From: Nyssa sinensis
Taxonomy: Eukaryota > Streptophyta > Magnoliopsida > Cornales > Nyssaceae
Assembly: GCA_008638375.1 (NCBI GenBank)
Contig: CM018041.1
Span: 16,948,453 to 17,012,452 of the forward strand
Length of the DNA: 64,000 bases
Reading direction: 5' to 3'
Shown here piece by piece: positions 53,947 through 64,000 of the stretch. A program made the translations under genes and the position numbers. The notes beneath the pieces are model-generated. The model worked only from the letters and a program-made list of their open reading frames with translations. It had not been told where the DNA came from and made no database searches. How positions within the stretch are numbered: the first letter of the stretch is position 1; each line of letters starts with the position of its first letter.

Positions 53947-56446
53947 TCACAAAGCTTCTTTACACCCTTTTCGATTGTGGTGACCGAGCTTGCCACACCT
54001 GCCACATCTAATCTCTTTTAACATCTCCCCCTTGGAACGTATTCTCTTAATTCTAGGGCGACTAGGTTGTTTCTTTGATAATGGAAGTAAAATAAACGGT
54101 TTATCAGCACCTAGGGCCAGTTTGTCAACCGATGCAATCGGTATAATGGATTTTGCATAACATTCTTTGTAATTGCTTGTGTTGAAATATGTATCAACAA
54201 AGGAATCCAAATTTCTTCTAGATTTTTGGATAGCAACGACAGCATAAGCACAAGGTAAACCATCAACTTGCCATTGATGACATGAACAAGCATACTTTGC
54301 TAGATCAACAACAACAGAAGGATATCAATGCACTTCAAAAATATCATCACAAGACTGGCTAACAACCCATGACCTCCCAATATTTGCCACATCTTCCATC
54401 TTTGATTATATTTTTGGGCACAACACACCATCCCACGCCTTACAACTCTCTCTCCTAGTATACATCTTATTCATTATTTTCACATGAATTATGTCAAGCA
54501 TTTTAGTAATAGGCAATTGCCTAGCTTCTCGAATCTGAAAATTGAATGACTCCACATCATTTGAAGTCATCTCATCGTAATGTTCACGTTCAAAATACGC
54601 ATTAGCCTAGTTCTTGAATGGAAAATCATTTATAAATTTTTCAACTATCTTCCCATCCTCACTAATCAATTCACCAATCTTTTTATTGAATATGGAAGTG
54701 TTGGTGCATATGCACACTCTCAGAACTTAAAAATCATCGAATCTCTATATGATTTTTTTCACATCCGCAAGCTTGTCCTTTAAATTCACCTTCAAGTGGT
54801 GTAAACAAAACCCATGAAAACAATCTGGGAAAAGTCTATGAACAACCTCAAGAAGGCTTGCATTACAATATGAAATAAATGTGATCTTCTTTTCATTACC
54901 AAAAATTTGTGCCAAATGAAAACAAAACTAATACTAGTTCTCTTCGTTCTCGGAATCCATTATTGCAACAGCAACTAGAAAAGGCTTGAAAGAAAAAGAT
55001 TGACGTAAATGTGTGTTTGAAACTGTAAAACAATACAACTATTTACTGTTACTGACTAGTTTCTGTAAAATTTCACAAATGAATGATTTTAAAAAGAATG
55101 ATGGTATTCAAAGTATAGAAATGTCATTGATTGGTTATATATAGGAAAAGTATAAATATTTAAAAAGAATGTTAATCAATTAAATTGAAAAAAATGTTGT
55201 ATCTTACAAAAATGTGAAACTAAACATTAACTTAAAATTTCACACAAGTAGTACATAAAAAAAGGTGATGGATGTCCTTGATCAAAAACTTGACAATCAT
55301 CTATGTATGTCACAATTGACACGCCATTAATCATATAGCAAAATAGAAAAGGTACCTTGGTTACAATCTTTAGTAATTGCAACAAGCAAATTTCCTTTGT
55401 ATCTTCCTTTTAGGAATGTCCCATCCAAAAAAAGCAATGGGGGACAATAATTGAAACTAGAAATAAAGGCTTTATGAAACAAATAGCCTTCTAAATCTCC
55501 TGGTGTCTTCATCAAAATCCATCTGAATGTGGCTCTTGGGGATTGCCTTTCTAATTTCTTCAGTGTACCAACTCAAATGATCAAATGACGCCACTTCATC
55601 ATCATATAACTTGCCTTTGGCTTTCTCGACACCCAACCATGCATTGTGATAGTTTAAATCAACACCATGATTTTTTTTGAAAAAATAAACAACATCAATT
55701 GGGCGAGTTAACGGTTTACCTTGTGCTTGCTTCAGTATAACATCATTGACCAAATTAGAACTTAAGCGAATGTTCTTTGATATACGGACAGCACCACTAC
55801 AAGAGTGGAAATTATTCAAACTCCGTATATAGAAAAAATCATTGCATCGCTCAACAGATGCATGAATGTGCCACATGTAACCCTTTGAAACTCGAAAGAA
55901 ACATTTAAAAATGACCCTTTCCTTGTAATTCTTAACTTAATTAAATTGAAATCCACGCTTAATAGCGTATTTGCAAAGAACATTGTGAAACTTAATAACG
56001 CCGCCCTCAAAGCATTGACCAACTTCACGTATACCATTGCCCCAACTGGATGACAAAAGTGGCCTCTCCTCATGACTACAAAATGAGGGCAGTAAATCAT
56101 ACTCAATGTCATCCAGTGTCGAACAGTCAACCAATCAACCATCGGACTCGTTATCGTCATCTTGTGACATTGAACCTATCGAACCCAAAACTTCAACAAA
56201 AACCTCAACAATTTCTTCGCCAAGTGTGTGTAATAACGCCAACATATTATCAAAATCATCGTCGTTATCCAACAAACACCTCGAGGGCCCTCTAGTAGAG
56301 TAATAAACCAAGCAATTGTCAACGGACAACTTGTTCCAACGTACAGAAATAAACTTGATTAAATCATCAAGCCTATAACCCATGCACAAGGGAAAAACGA
56401 CCGTACAATTTTCATGCTTTACCATCATCAGTAACGAATGATCCAT
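53947..56446 (-). pseudogene. Mutator-like (MULE/MuDR) transposase pseudogene
   Basis: Minus strand from ATG 56446. An N-terminal PB1-like segment (MDHSLLMMVKHENC, FPLCMGYRLDDLIKFISVRW) comes first, then an acidic linker, a stop at ~56135, and a MuDR DNA-binding region (FEGGVIKFHNVLCKYAIKRG, WHIHASVERCNDFFYIRSLN, HSCSGAVRISKNIRLSS). The catalytic start is LLFLDGTFLKGRYKGNLLVA. The second catalytic region is FISYCNASLLEVVHRLFPD, where the usual Asp of SDR appears as Tyr. Then come HGFCLHHLKVNLKDKL, a SWIM finger (CSCHQWQVDGLPCAYA, His replaced by Tyr), a basic stretch and a terminal CCHC knuckle (CGRCGKLGHHNRKGC). Several frameshifts and stops. A possible intron lies at 54985-55355. Terminal repeats were not secured; weak candidates are GGTCAATTTAGTCCC (52799) and GGGACTAGAGGCCAATT (57347). 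Confidence 0.82.
54985..55355 (-). other. Possible intron in the MULE transposase
   Basis: Protein similarity is absent here. The upstream part ends TGTAACCAAG|GTACCTT and the downstream resumes after CTTTCAAG|CC, giving GT-AG borders. Resumption (PFLVAVAIMDSENEEN) is one base out of phase, so a degenerate insertion is also possible. Confidence 0.4.
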
Positions 56447-57523
56447 ATCACGCTGTAAAAAACACAATGCACACAAATGATATTACTCCCTCAATAAACT
56501 ATGAAATTGTACAAATAAAAAAAAAACACACAGAGATAAACAAAAAATTAAATATAAAATATGCATTCCTATTATCTTACTTCAAAAAATAGACTGTTAA
56601 CATATACAAATAAAAAAAAAAAAAAACAAAAGGATATAGTGTATTATACATAAACATATTGCATTCCTATGATATTACCTCTTTAACAAACTATGAAAAT
56701 ATACAGATAATAAAAAAACTAAAAGATAAAATAGAAATTAAACATAAAAATATATGAATTCCAATAGTATAAACACTTTATGATTAACAACTAGTTATGA
56801 AGTTAAAATGAAATCATTATCAAAAGTAAAACTAATGAGAGAAATATAGAAAAAAAAAAACAAACAAAATATACTCACATACCTACAAATGATCGGGACG
56901 CTGAATAATTCTGATTCCTAAATCAAAAAATCAAATGAAGAAATTCAAACAAAATCAACACGTAATGAATTCGTGAAACTAAAAGGATGTGATGAGATCC
57001 AATTCAAAGAAGGAATGAAGAAATAAAACTCATGAAGTTATAGAAAAGAATATGCGGAGAATAATTGATGTGATAAGATCCAATTCAAAAAAAATATGAA
57101 ATTAATATTATCGAAAATAGATAAAGAATGCATCAAAGATTAAAAAATAAGTCAAAAAGGTTTCAATCACGTAGATTCAGTAACGCACGAATAACAAAAG
57201 GAAAAAATGGTAAATTCGTCATGAAAATATGAATGAAATATACCATATAATATATGATGTACTTCACAATAAGAAAGTTGAAAAATATGTCCTTTACACT
57301 AAAAACGTAAAAAACATGAATTAATTACTAATAAAGTTACTAAACTAGGGACTAGAGGCCAATTAACTCTTTTAATTATTTGATTCCTCAAACTTATGCT
57401 AAACATGGATAAGACTTACTTTCTTTGTAATAAGTTCATTCTTTAAAACAATTTTATTCTTTATGTTATATTTGCTTGAATAATTATTTATATTAAAATA
57501 TTAAATTTAAGTTTTTTTCAATA
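56447..57523. other. AT-rich flank of the MULE
   Basis: No coding region; A-rich stretches with GATATTACCTCTT/ATTACTCCCTC phrases that may be non-coding parts of the transposon. Confidence 0.5.
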
Positions 57524-57528
57524 CATTC
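57524..57528 (+). repeat. 5' target-site duplication of the copia element
   Basis: CATTC, identical to 62684-62688 on the other side of the element. Confidence 0.9.
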
Positions 57529-57758
57529 TATTAGAGATAATCCTCAAAATATTTGATTTAATTGTATATAATATTTGATTTACTTATAGATATTTCTTTT
57601 GTGATTTGATTTGATTTTCTGTTCCCTGATTTGAGGAGATTGTTTTGATCTACTTTCATTATAGGTAATTGAGTGTCATGTACAATGCATATTTATACCC
57701 ATATTGATCAATAGAAAGGTATGCCATATTCTCTCATAGCTTCAAGCGTATTATAATA
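57529..57758 (+). mobile_element. 5' LTR of the copia element
   Basis: 230 bp, starting TATTAGAGATAATCC and ending GTATTATAATA; same length as 62454-62683 with no indels. The first two bases are TA where the 3' LTR has the canonical TG. Confidence 0.92.
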
Positions 57759-57770
57759 TGGTCTCAGAGC
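57759..57770 (+). other. Primer-binding site (initiator Met tRNA)
   Basis: TGGTCTCAGAGC directly abuts the 5' LTR. It is one base from the common TGGTATCAGAGC site. Confidence 0.85.
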
Positions 57771-58251
57771 ATTTTTTTTTTTCTAAATAACAAAGCCTAC
57801 TCTGATCTCTGATCCTTCAACCACTGTCACCGCCCATCCAAGGGCCACCGATCTAACACCGCCCATTCGAGGGTCCACACACTGGTTAGATCTTGGCTGC
57901 TTCTCTTTCGCTTCCTTGGCAACGTTGGCAGTGGACGCGAGATTCCATCATTATCAAAATCACCATCCTCTTCGTCGTCTGCACGAAGAGCGTTCTCATC
58001 GCTGTCTACACAAAGAGGGTTTTCATCTCCACTGAACTGATCCAAGCTTTTCTTCAACTCCCCCTCTTCTTTGTCTTTGCCCTTGTCACGTCTAAACCAC
58101 TAGGTTTCTCATCTTCAATGAAATCAATGCTTTCTTCCAACTCTTCTTCGTCTGAACTACTGGGTTTTACATCTTCATTAGAATCAAAGCTTTCCTTCAA
58201 CTCTTCTTTGCCTTTGTAGAAAAAAAATCATCAGAGTTTCTGCTTGACACC
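57771..58251 (+). other. Leader of the copia element
   Basis: Non-coding 5' leader between primer site and gag ATG. It holds an internal ~63-bp direct duplication (CATCTTCAATGAAATCAATG and CATCTTCATTAGAATCAAAG units, 58107-58220). Confidence 0.6.
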
Positions 58252-59190
58252 ATGACCACTCAAAGCTCTTCCCCCACTGCTATTACTACTCCCATAATCC
58301 CCAATGCAGACGATGCAAACCCAGTCCTCATTGCCATCAACATTTTTGCCCAAGTCCTTCTTAAACTATCCTTCACCAGTTATACCTCATGGAAACTCCA
58401 ATTTCAAACCGTTTTCGTTGGCTATGATCTTATTGGCTACATTGACGGTACCAAATCGCTGCAAATCAAACAACTCAATTGAACCCGGCTTATACTTTCT
58501 GGATTCGTCAAGATCAACTTATACTCAATGTTATTATTGGCTCACTTTCTCATACTATCATTCCTTTTATTGCTCGTGCAACCACCTCTCGTCAAGCTTG
58601 GACGAGTCTTGCTAACACATATGCTCAGCCCTCTCGAGGTAGAATCAAACAAGTTAAAGCTTACCTCAAAAATCCTACCAAATGTTCTCAGAGTGTCACT
58701 GATTTTCTACAATCTATCAAAGCCCGAGCCGATGAACTTGCTCTTCTTAGCATCCTTATGGATGATAATGATCTCATAAAAAAAAAATCTCGATGGTCTT
58801 GGTAGTGATTACAAAGACCTTGTCCATGCCGTTCACACTCGTGACACACCCCTAACCTTTGATGAACTTCATGAAAAACTACTCACCTTTGAAGCCCATT
58901 TGCAAGAGAAGAAGCTTGATCAGTATTATCTCCCAGCCTCTGCTAATCCCATTCATTGCACCACTACCGGCTCCCGTCCCTTTGGGTGGCATCCATCTTC
59001 CATCAACTACTGACGCCCTTTTCCCAACCCGAATCAGCCTCGGGGTGATCAACCACCACCATGGCCATATCTTGGCTACTGTCAGATTTGTGGTATTCAG
59101 AGTCATACTACAAAACGGTGCCCTTCGTTTCCCCTTGTACCAAATGACTCGTCGTCCTCATCTCGCCCTCCGACTACTCGTTCTGCTGCC
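58252..59190 (+). pseudogene. Copia gag (UBN2-type) with CCHC knuckle
   Basis: Starts MTTQSSSPTAITTPIIPNAD; capsid-like LSFTSYTSWKLQFQTVFVGY, then after a frameshift at ~58480 NPAYTFWIRQDQLILNVIIG, TSRQAWTSLANTYAQPSRGR and SVTDFLQSIKARADELALL. A second shift follows the A-run at 58778-58787, after which DYKDLVHAVHTRDTPLTFDE continues in the first frame. The knuckle CQICGIQSHTTKRC (C-x2-C-x4-H-x4-C) is intact at 59080-59121. A stop lies near 59010. Confidence 0.85.
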
Positions 59191-59192
59191 CC

Positions 59193-59606
59193 GTGCAACC
59201 TCGGGCTCATTTTGCGGCCACCTCAGCCTCCGCCACTCCATCCTGGCTCCTTGATAGGGGTGCTTCTCATCATGTCACCGCTGACTTGAGCAACTTATCT
59301 CTTCATGCACCATACCCAGGCATAGACGATGTTATGATTGGCGATGGCACGGGTCCACCCATTACACATACTGGTTCCACTTCCTTCACTACCCCTACCA
59401 CTTTTTTTACCTTATCTAATGTTCTCTGTGTTCCTAGCATGAAAAATAATTTAATTTCTATTTCTCAATTTTGCACCACTAATAATGTATCCATTGAATT
59501 CTTACCAACTTTTTTTCTTATGAAGGAACTTCGCACGGGGGCAATCCTCTTAACGGGCCAAATGAAGGATGGAGTGTATGAGTGGCCAGCTTCTTTATCC
59601 GTGTAA
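59193..59606 (+). pseudogene. Copia protease, active-site Ser replaced
   Basis: SWLLDRGASHHVTADLSNLS contains the protease active-site region, but D-S-G is D-R-G (AGG at 59256-59258). It continues with VMIGDGTGPPITHTGSTSF, LSNVLCVPSMKNNLISISQF and GVYEWPAS. Open for 137 codons, in a different frame from gag. Confidence 0.85.
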
Positions 59607-60540
59607 TCACCTTTACTTGCTTTCTCTAGTGTCAAGACCACTTCGTCCGAGTGGCATCATAGACCATGTCATCCTACTTTTTCTATTCTAAAACACGTTG
59701 CGTCTCATTATAACTTAGATTTGTCGTCTTTCAGTTTGCCTCAATTTTCATGTAATGCATGTCACTGCAATAAAAGTCGTAAATTACCATTTTCTACTAC
59801 TCTATTGTCTCAACCAAACCTCTCGAAATTCTTTTTTTTGATGTGTGGACTTCCCCAGTCCTCTCCCATGATGGCTTTAAATACTATGTTATCTTTGTTG
59901 ACCACTATACAAAATATATCTGGATTTATCTACTCAAGCACAAATTGGATGTTCATGATGTCTTTATCCGATTCAAAACCATTGTTGAAAACTATTTTAA
60001 CCGCAAAATCATAACCCTTTATTCTGACAATGGTGGCGAATATATTGGTCTTGCTTTTTACTTAGCCACTCATGGTATTTCTCGTCTTACAACTCCACCT
60101 CACACACTAGAACATAATGGTTTTTCTGAAAGACGTCACTGTCACATAGTAGAAATTGGTCTCACACTTCTCTCTCATGCTTCCCTTCCTTTAATTTTTT
60201 GGTCTCATGCCTTCACCACTGTTGTCTACCTCATAAATCGTATGCCCACTCCCACACTAAATCTCTCTTCCCCTTTTGAAAATATTTTTGGTACTCCTCC
60301 AAACTAGTCTAAAATTAGGGTCTTTGGTTGCCTTTGCTACTCTTGGCTTCGGCCTTATTCTTCTCACAAACTCGACTCTCGCTCCACTCCCTGTGTCTTT
60401 CTTGGCTACTCTCTTGCTCAGAGTGCCTACTTTTGTTATGATCCTTCTACCACCAAAATGTTTATCTCCCGTCATGTCAAGTTTGTTGAGTCTGTTTTTC
60501 CTTTCTCTTCTCTTCACAACCAATTACCTCGTCCTTAACC
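59607..60540 (+). pseudogene. Copia integrase
   Basis: Pre-integrase zinc region SSEWHHRPCHPTFSIL and CNACHCNKSRKLPF, then the core: FFDVWTSPVLSHDGFKYYVI, FVDHYTKYIWIYLL, YSDNGGEYIGLAFYLATHG, EHNGFSERRHCHIVEIGLTL, YLINRMPTPTLNLSSPFENI. The D,D(35)E-type residues appear present. A TAG at 60305-60307 cuts the frame after FGTPPN; KIRVFGCLCYSWLRPYSSHK and FLGYSLAQSAYFCYDPSTTK follow before another stop near 60536. Confidence 0.85.
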
Positions 60541-61842
60541 ACAAACTGTTTCCACTTGGATCCCACCACTTATACATATTTCATCCTCCAACACTTAGCC
60601 TTGGTCACTCTCCACTCCATCAAACGAACGGTCTCTTTCTATGCCCTCAAGCGATGTTCCGACACCACCTGTTCCACATGCACCCTCAAACACTCCGATA
60701 GCTCCATACCCTTCTTCCCTCACCTTACCACCTCTTTTCCCTCAATCATCTGCTACCACCATAAACCCTAATGAACCAGACCTCCAACAATTTATTCCCA
60801 TCACAGCAACTCACAACACTCATCCTATGACTACTTGAGCCAAAAATGTTATTCACAAACCTATCCACAAACTCAATCTCACTGCCCACCTTTCTCAACC
60901 CGTTGAGTTTGAACCCGTAACTGTGACTGAAGCCCTCAAAGATCCCAAATGGTGTCAAGCCATGTTTGAAGAATATAATGCTCTTGTTCGAAACGAGACA
61001 TGGGAGTTAGTCCCATCTGTCTCCCCTGGGAATATTGTTGGATGCAAATGGATTTTTCACACTAAACACCACTCTGATGGTTCTATTGATAGTTACAAGG
61101 CTCGGTTAGTTGTTAAAGGATTTCACCAGCGACCTAGTGTTGACTACAATGATACATTCAGTCCAGTCATTAAGCCCACCATAGTCCGGCTTGTCCTTAG
61201 CATTGCTATTAGTCATAGCTAGTCTCTCCGCCAACTTGACGTCAATAATGCCTTTTTACAAGGGCATCTCCCAGAAGATGTTTATATGGCTCAACCGCTA
61301 GGGTTTGTTGATCTTGACTATCCTACTCATGTGTGTAAACTTCACAAAGCCATATATGGTCTTAAGCAAGCTCTCTGTGCCTGGTATAATGAGCTTCACC
61401 AGTTTCTTGTTGCATCTGGATTTCGGAACTCCCATGCCGATACATCTCTCTTTGTCCTCACCACTGGTAGCTATTGTGTATATCTGCTTGTTTATGTTGA
61501 TGGCATTATAATTACAAGCGACGATAATGCTATGGTCAACCGGGTTGTTAGCTCTCTTGCTCAACGATTCTCCATTAAGGATCTTGGCCCCCTTGTTTAT
61601 TTCTTTGGTGTGGAAGTAATTCCACATGAACATAGGCTTCTTCTTTCTCAACACCGGTACATCTTGGATCTTCTTGCTCGTACCTCCATGATGGATAGCA
61701 AATCAATACTCACCCCTCTTCCCACCAATCCAACATTTACGCTACACTTTGGCTCCGCCCTTATGGACCTAACTGAATACAGAGCCATTGTGGGTAGCCT
61801 ACAATACTTGTCTCTTACTTGGCCAAAATTGCTTTTGCAGTA
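60541..61842 (+). pseudogene. Copia reverse transcriptase
   Basis: After a low-complexity linker with stops come TVTEALKDPKWCQAMFEEYN, LVRNETWELVPSVSPGNIVG, CKWIFHTKHHSDGSIDSYKA, a TAG at 61220-61222 where Trp is usual, and SLRQLDVNNAFLQGHLPED. IYGLKQALCAWYNELHQFL follows, then LLVYVDGIIITSDD. The catalytic YVDD is YVDG (GGC at 61502-61504). IKDLGPLVYFFGVEV and a VGSLQYLSLT end follow, with a frameshift near 61830. Confidence 0.88.
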
Positions 61843-62442
61843 AACAAATTGTCTCAGTACATGCATCGTCTAACCACCGACCATTGGACTACTGTGAAGC
61901 GTCTCTTGTGCTATCTCTGTGGTATTTTCGATCATGGCATTTGTCTTTATCGTGACTCACCATTGTCCCTCCATGCCTTCTCTGATGCTGATTGGGCAGG
62001 CAACAAGGAGGATTTCTCGTCTACCAGTGCTTATATTGTTTATCTTGGTCGCAATCCTATTTCCTGGAGTTCTAAGAAGCAACGTATGATTGCTCGCTCT
62101 TCTACTGAAGCTGAATATAGCTCTATTGCTGCCGCTATTGCTGAATTGACTTGGGTGTGTTATCTCCTTACTAAACTCCTTATTCAGCTACCTCAGTCAC
62201 CCGTGATCTACTGCAACAATGTTGGCGCTACATAATTATGTTCCAATCCAGTATTTCATTCTCGCATGAAGCATGTTGCCATTAATTTTTACTTCATTCG
62301 AGATCAAGTTCAAATTGGGGCTCTATGTGTTGCTCATGTCTCATCAACAGATCAACTATCGGATGCCCTCACCAAACCACAACCGCGAGCTCACTTTCTT
62401 TCTCTCAAGGACAAGATTGGACTCTCCTCCCGGAGCTCCATC
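61843..62442 (+). pseudogene. Copia RNase H
   Basis: AFAVNKLSQYMHRLTTDHWT, LHAFSDADWAGNKEDFSSTS, PISWSSKKQRMIARSSTEAE, VIYCNNVGAT, a TAA at 62233-62235, then NPVFHSRMKHVAINFYFIRD and STDQLSDALTKPQPRAHFL. The frame differs from RT by one base. D-A-D-W-A-G and S-S-T-E-A-E motifs are intact. Confidence 0.85.
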
Positions 62443-62453
62443 TTGAGGGGGCA
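62443..62453 (+). other. Polypurine tract
   Basis: TTGAGGGGGCA immediately before the 3' LTR. Confidence 0.8.
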
Positions 62454-62683
62454 TGTTAGAGATAATCCTCAACATATTTGATTTAATTGTAGATAATATT
62501 TGATTTACTTATAGATATTTCTTTTGTGATTTGATTTGATTTTTTGTTCCCTTATTTGAAGAGATTGTTTCGATCTACCTTCATTATAGGTAATTGAGTG
62601 TCATGTATAATGTATATTTATATCCATATTGATCAATAGAAAGGTATGCCATATTCTCTTATAGCTTCAAGCGTATTATAATA
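62454..62683 (+). mobile_element. 3' LTR of the copia element
   Basis: 230 bp from TGTTAGAGATAATCC to GTATTATAATA. The 3' end is TA rather than CA in both LTRs. TSD CATTC follows at 62684-62688. Confidence 0.92.
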
Positions 62684-62685
62684 CA

Positions 62686-62732
62686 TTCTTCTTCTTCTTC
62701 TTCTTCTTCTTCTTCTTCTTCTTCTTCTTCTT
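62686..62732. repeat. (TTC)n microsatellite
   Basis: About 15 TTC units beginning inside the TSD of the copia element. The 5' flank has only one TTC, so the element inserted at the edge of the array, or the array grew later. Confidence 0.9.
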
Positions 62733-63452
62733 CGAGGAATTACTTTTTTTTTTTCAATGAAAAGCATCAAAGACCATCAACATAAAATTGAATGAAAAAC
62801 ATATGTTAAAACTTTAAAAATTGAGAAATAAAAAAATTGGCTGTCATTTTATTAGATATTAATATGAAGAAAAAAACTAATAGAGATCAATTTAAAAAAA
62901 AAAATAGAAAATTTGAATCAATAACTTATTTTAGTGCTACTAAAATAAGGCCAAAATTATCAAAATGTCAAAAAAAAAAAAAATAATATCAAAGAAGAAG
63001 TTGAATTATGCAAAGTTTTATAAATAGTTTGAATAGGTTGTTAATTCAGAAAAGATTTAACCAACAAGTTCATATAACTTAGTTACGTCTAAATAAATTA
63101 GAACGAATTAATAAATAAAAAAAACTTAAACACTATATTTTCAATTTGCAAATTTGAAGAAAAAATTGTGTTAAAATATCATCTAATAATTTATAATTAA
63201 AAAATTATCTTATTGAAATTGAAGGGCAAAATTATAATTCTAAATCAGGCAAAATTATAATTCTAAATCAACAAAGTAATATTGAAAGTAAAAAAAAATT
63301 ATCCCTATCTCCCCAATTAAGAGTCTTTTATTCTATTTTGAGATCTCCCATAATTATAGTCTTCTTTTAAAAAAAATAAATGTATAAATTATTGTGAAAT
63401 TTTTAAATTATCTTTTTCACCATGTTTAATGTGAATGTACTATTCACTGCTA
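62733..63452. other. Gene-free AT-rich region
   Basis: No feature recognised apart from a short doubled CAAAATTATAATTCTAAATC phrase near 63225-63270. Confidence 0.6.
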
Positions 63453-63650
63453 GGGGTGTAAATGAGTCGAGTCGAGCCGAGTTGAGTAGTGAATTGTTTA
63501 AGTTTGGCTCGCTAAAGTAAACGATTTCAAATTGTGTTCAAGTTTGGCTTGTTAATTTTTTGAGCTAATCTTGAATAAGCTTTAAATCCAACCAATTGCA
63601 AGTCGAGCTTGAGTAACTTGAATTTTTATATAGTATTAGATTATTTTTTA
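63453..63650. mobile_element. End of a hAT-like short element (TAGGGGTGTAAATGAG type)
   Basis: TAGGGGTGTAAATGAGTCGAG start with repeated GAGCCGAGTTGAGT/AAGTTTGGCTCG words, typical of a common plant hAT-like family. No matching far terminus, so boundaries and TSD are unknown. Confidence 0.4.
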
Positions 63651-63896
63651 CTTTTTTTTTTTTGATAATTCAGTGTTTGACTCTTCAAGCCAACTAATTT
63701 AAGAGACCAATCCCACCGTCCATTAACAAGGGGCCCGATTAAAGCTGGGACAGTGCCCTGTATGCACCGACTCTAAGAGAAAGTGACATTCGCTGAGTTC
63801 CGACTTGACAACCTTGGGAGCAAGTCCTTTAATTGTTGTCTACCGCCCACTTAACCATTCCCCATGGAGTTAGACTATTTTTGAGTAGGGGTGTCA
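63651..63896. other. Unassigned non-coding sequence
   Basis: Comparatively GC-rich stretch (e.g. AAGGGGCCCGATTAAAGC, 63729-63746) without coding capacity; not matched to anything else in the window. Confidence 0.4.
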
Positions 63897-64000
63897 ATTT
63901 GTGTTATCGTGTCGTATTCGGGTCGTGTCAATGCATACATATTCGAAAATATGTGTAAACTCAAACCCGACACTATTAACTAATCGTGTCAAGTTTCAAA
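63897..64000 (+). mobile_element. hAT-like element of the 16612 family, cut by the window end
   Basis: Starts TAGGGGTGTCAATTTGTG and reads TATCGTGTCG, CCCGACACTATTAACTAATC and GTGTCAAGTTTCAAA. The latter is the complement of the 3' half of 16612-17148 and resembles 9786-9900. It continues beyond 64000. Confidence 0.65.

Larger units (their letters stand above)
57529..62683 (+). mobile_element. Ty1/Copia retrotransposon, structurally complete but inactive
   Basis: 5155 bp with two 230-bp LTRs, a 5-bp TSD (CATTC), an initiator-Met primer site, gag, protease, integrase, RT, RNase H and a polypurine tract, in the Copia order PR-INT-RT. Small size and short LTRs suit the Ale/Retrofit-like group (inference). 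The LTRs differ at 12 of 230 positions by eye. At substitution rates commonly assumed for plants this means a few million years or less. Premature stops, frameshifts and catalytic changes are present throughout the coding region. Confidence 0.92.

Noticed and set aside
52799..57363. MULE terminal inverted repeats GGTCAATTTAGTCCC / GGGACTAGAGGCCAATT
   Set aside because: Only partly complementary and no 9-bp TSD found; mentioned as weak candidates but not called as termini.

Overview
This window looks like nuclear DNA of a flowering plant, probably a eudicot. It is AT-rich and full of TA/GA/CT/TTC simple repeats. It carries one spliced host gene among plant-type LTR retrotransposons, a Mutator-like transposase relic, hAT-like short elements and tRNA-derived SINE-like heads. 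No bacterial-style operon, CRISPR array, rRNA gene or convincing free-standing tRNA gene is visible. I could run no alignment, so family names rest on recognised protein motifs, terminal structures and repeats compared within the window.

Layout. 1-6.3 kb: two forward remnants of a long Ogre/Tat-type LTR; the second is split by a 3.7-kb Tekay/Del-like solo LTR (1694-5416). 7.7-14.8 kb, minus strand: a seven-exon amino-acid/auxin permease (AAAP) gene of the GABA transporter 1 (GAT1) type. All exon joins are GT-AG and phase-consistent (458 codons expected), but exon 3 carries one extra base that creates an immediate TAA, so the allele shown is broken unless this is a sequence error. Its introns hold two hAT-like elements and a SINE-like head. 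14.9-19 kb: upstream DNA with dispersed repeats and a 537-bp hAT-like element with a perfect 8-bp target-site duplication (TSD).

19-34 kb: LTR-derived, gene-free DNA rich in minisatellites, with repeat family R2 (copies at 19097, 20980 and 32169, the last next to an initiator-Met tRNA primer site), a second Tekay-like LTR ending at 27174, two SINE-like heads, and a decayed copia integrase (32.8-34.1 kb). 34-44 kb: AT-rich DNA, an inverted pair of short elements ending in GTCAACAA, a third Tekay-like LTR on the minus strand (from 37730), a truncated Ty3/Gypsy piece (A, 40.7-42.6 kb) and a Tat-type gag scrap on the plus strand.

44.4-51.4 kb: Ty3/Gypsy element B (Tat lineage, minus strand), with gag, protease, RT and RNase H all carrying stops. 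Its 3' end is replaced by the 5' LTR, primer site and leader of an Ogre-like element (D). 52.8-57.4 kb: a Mutator-like (MULE) transposase pseudogene on the minus strand, followed by three tandem copies of a ~176-bp repeat. 57.5-62.7 kb: a structurally complete Ty1/Copia element with 230-bp LTRs, a perfect 5-bp TSD, primer site and polypurine tract, but an inactivated polyprotein. The last 1.3 kb holds two more short-element ends, one running off the window.

Only the GAT1-like gene appears to be a host protein-coding gene. The rest is layered transposon insertion and decay. I did not find a new biological system. The strongest observations are the GAT1 frameshift, the short elements resolved by their TSDs, and the B/D nesting.
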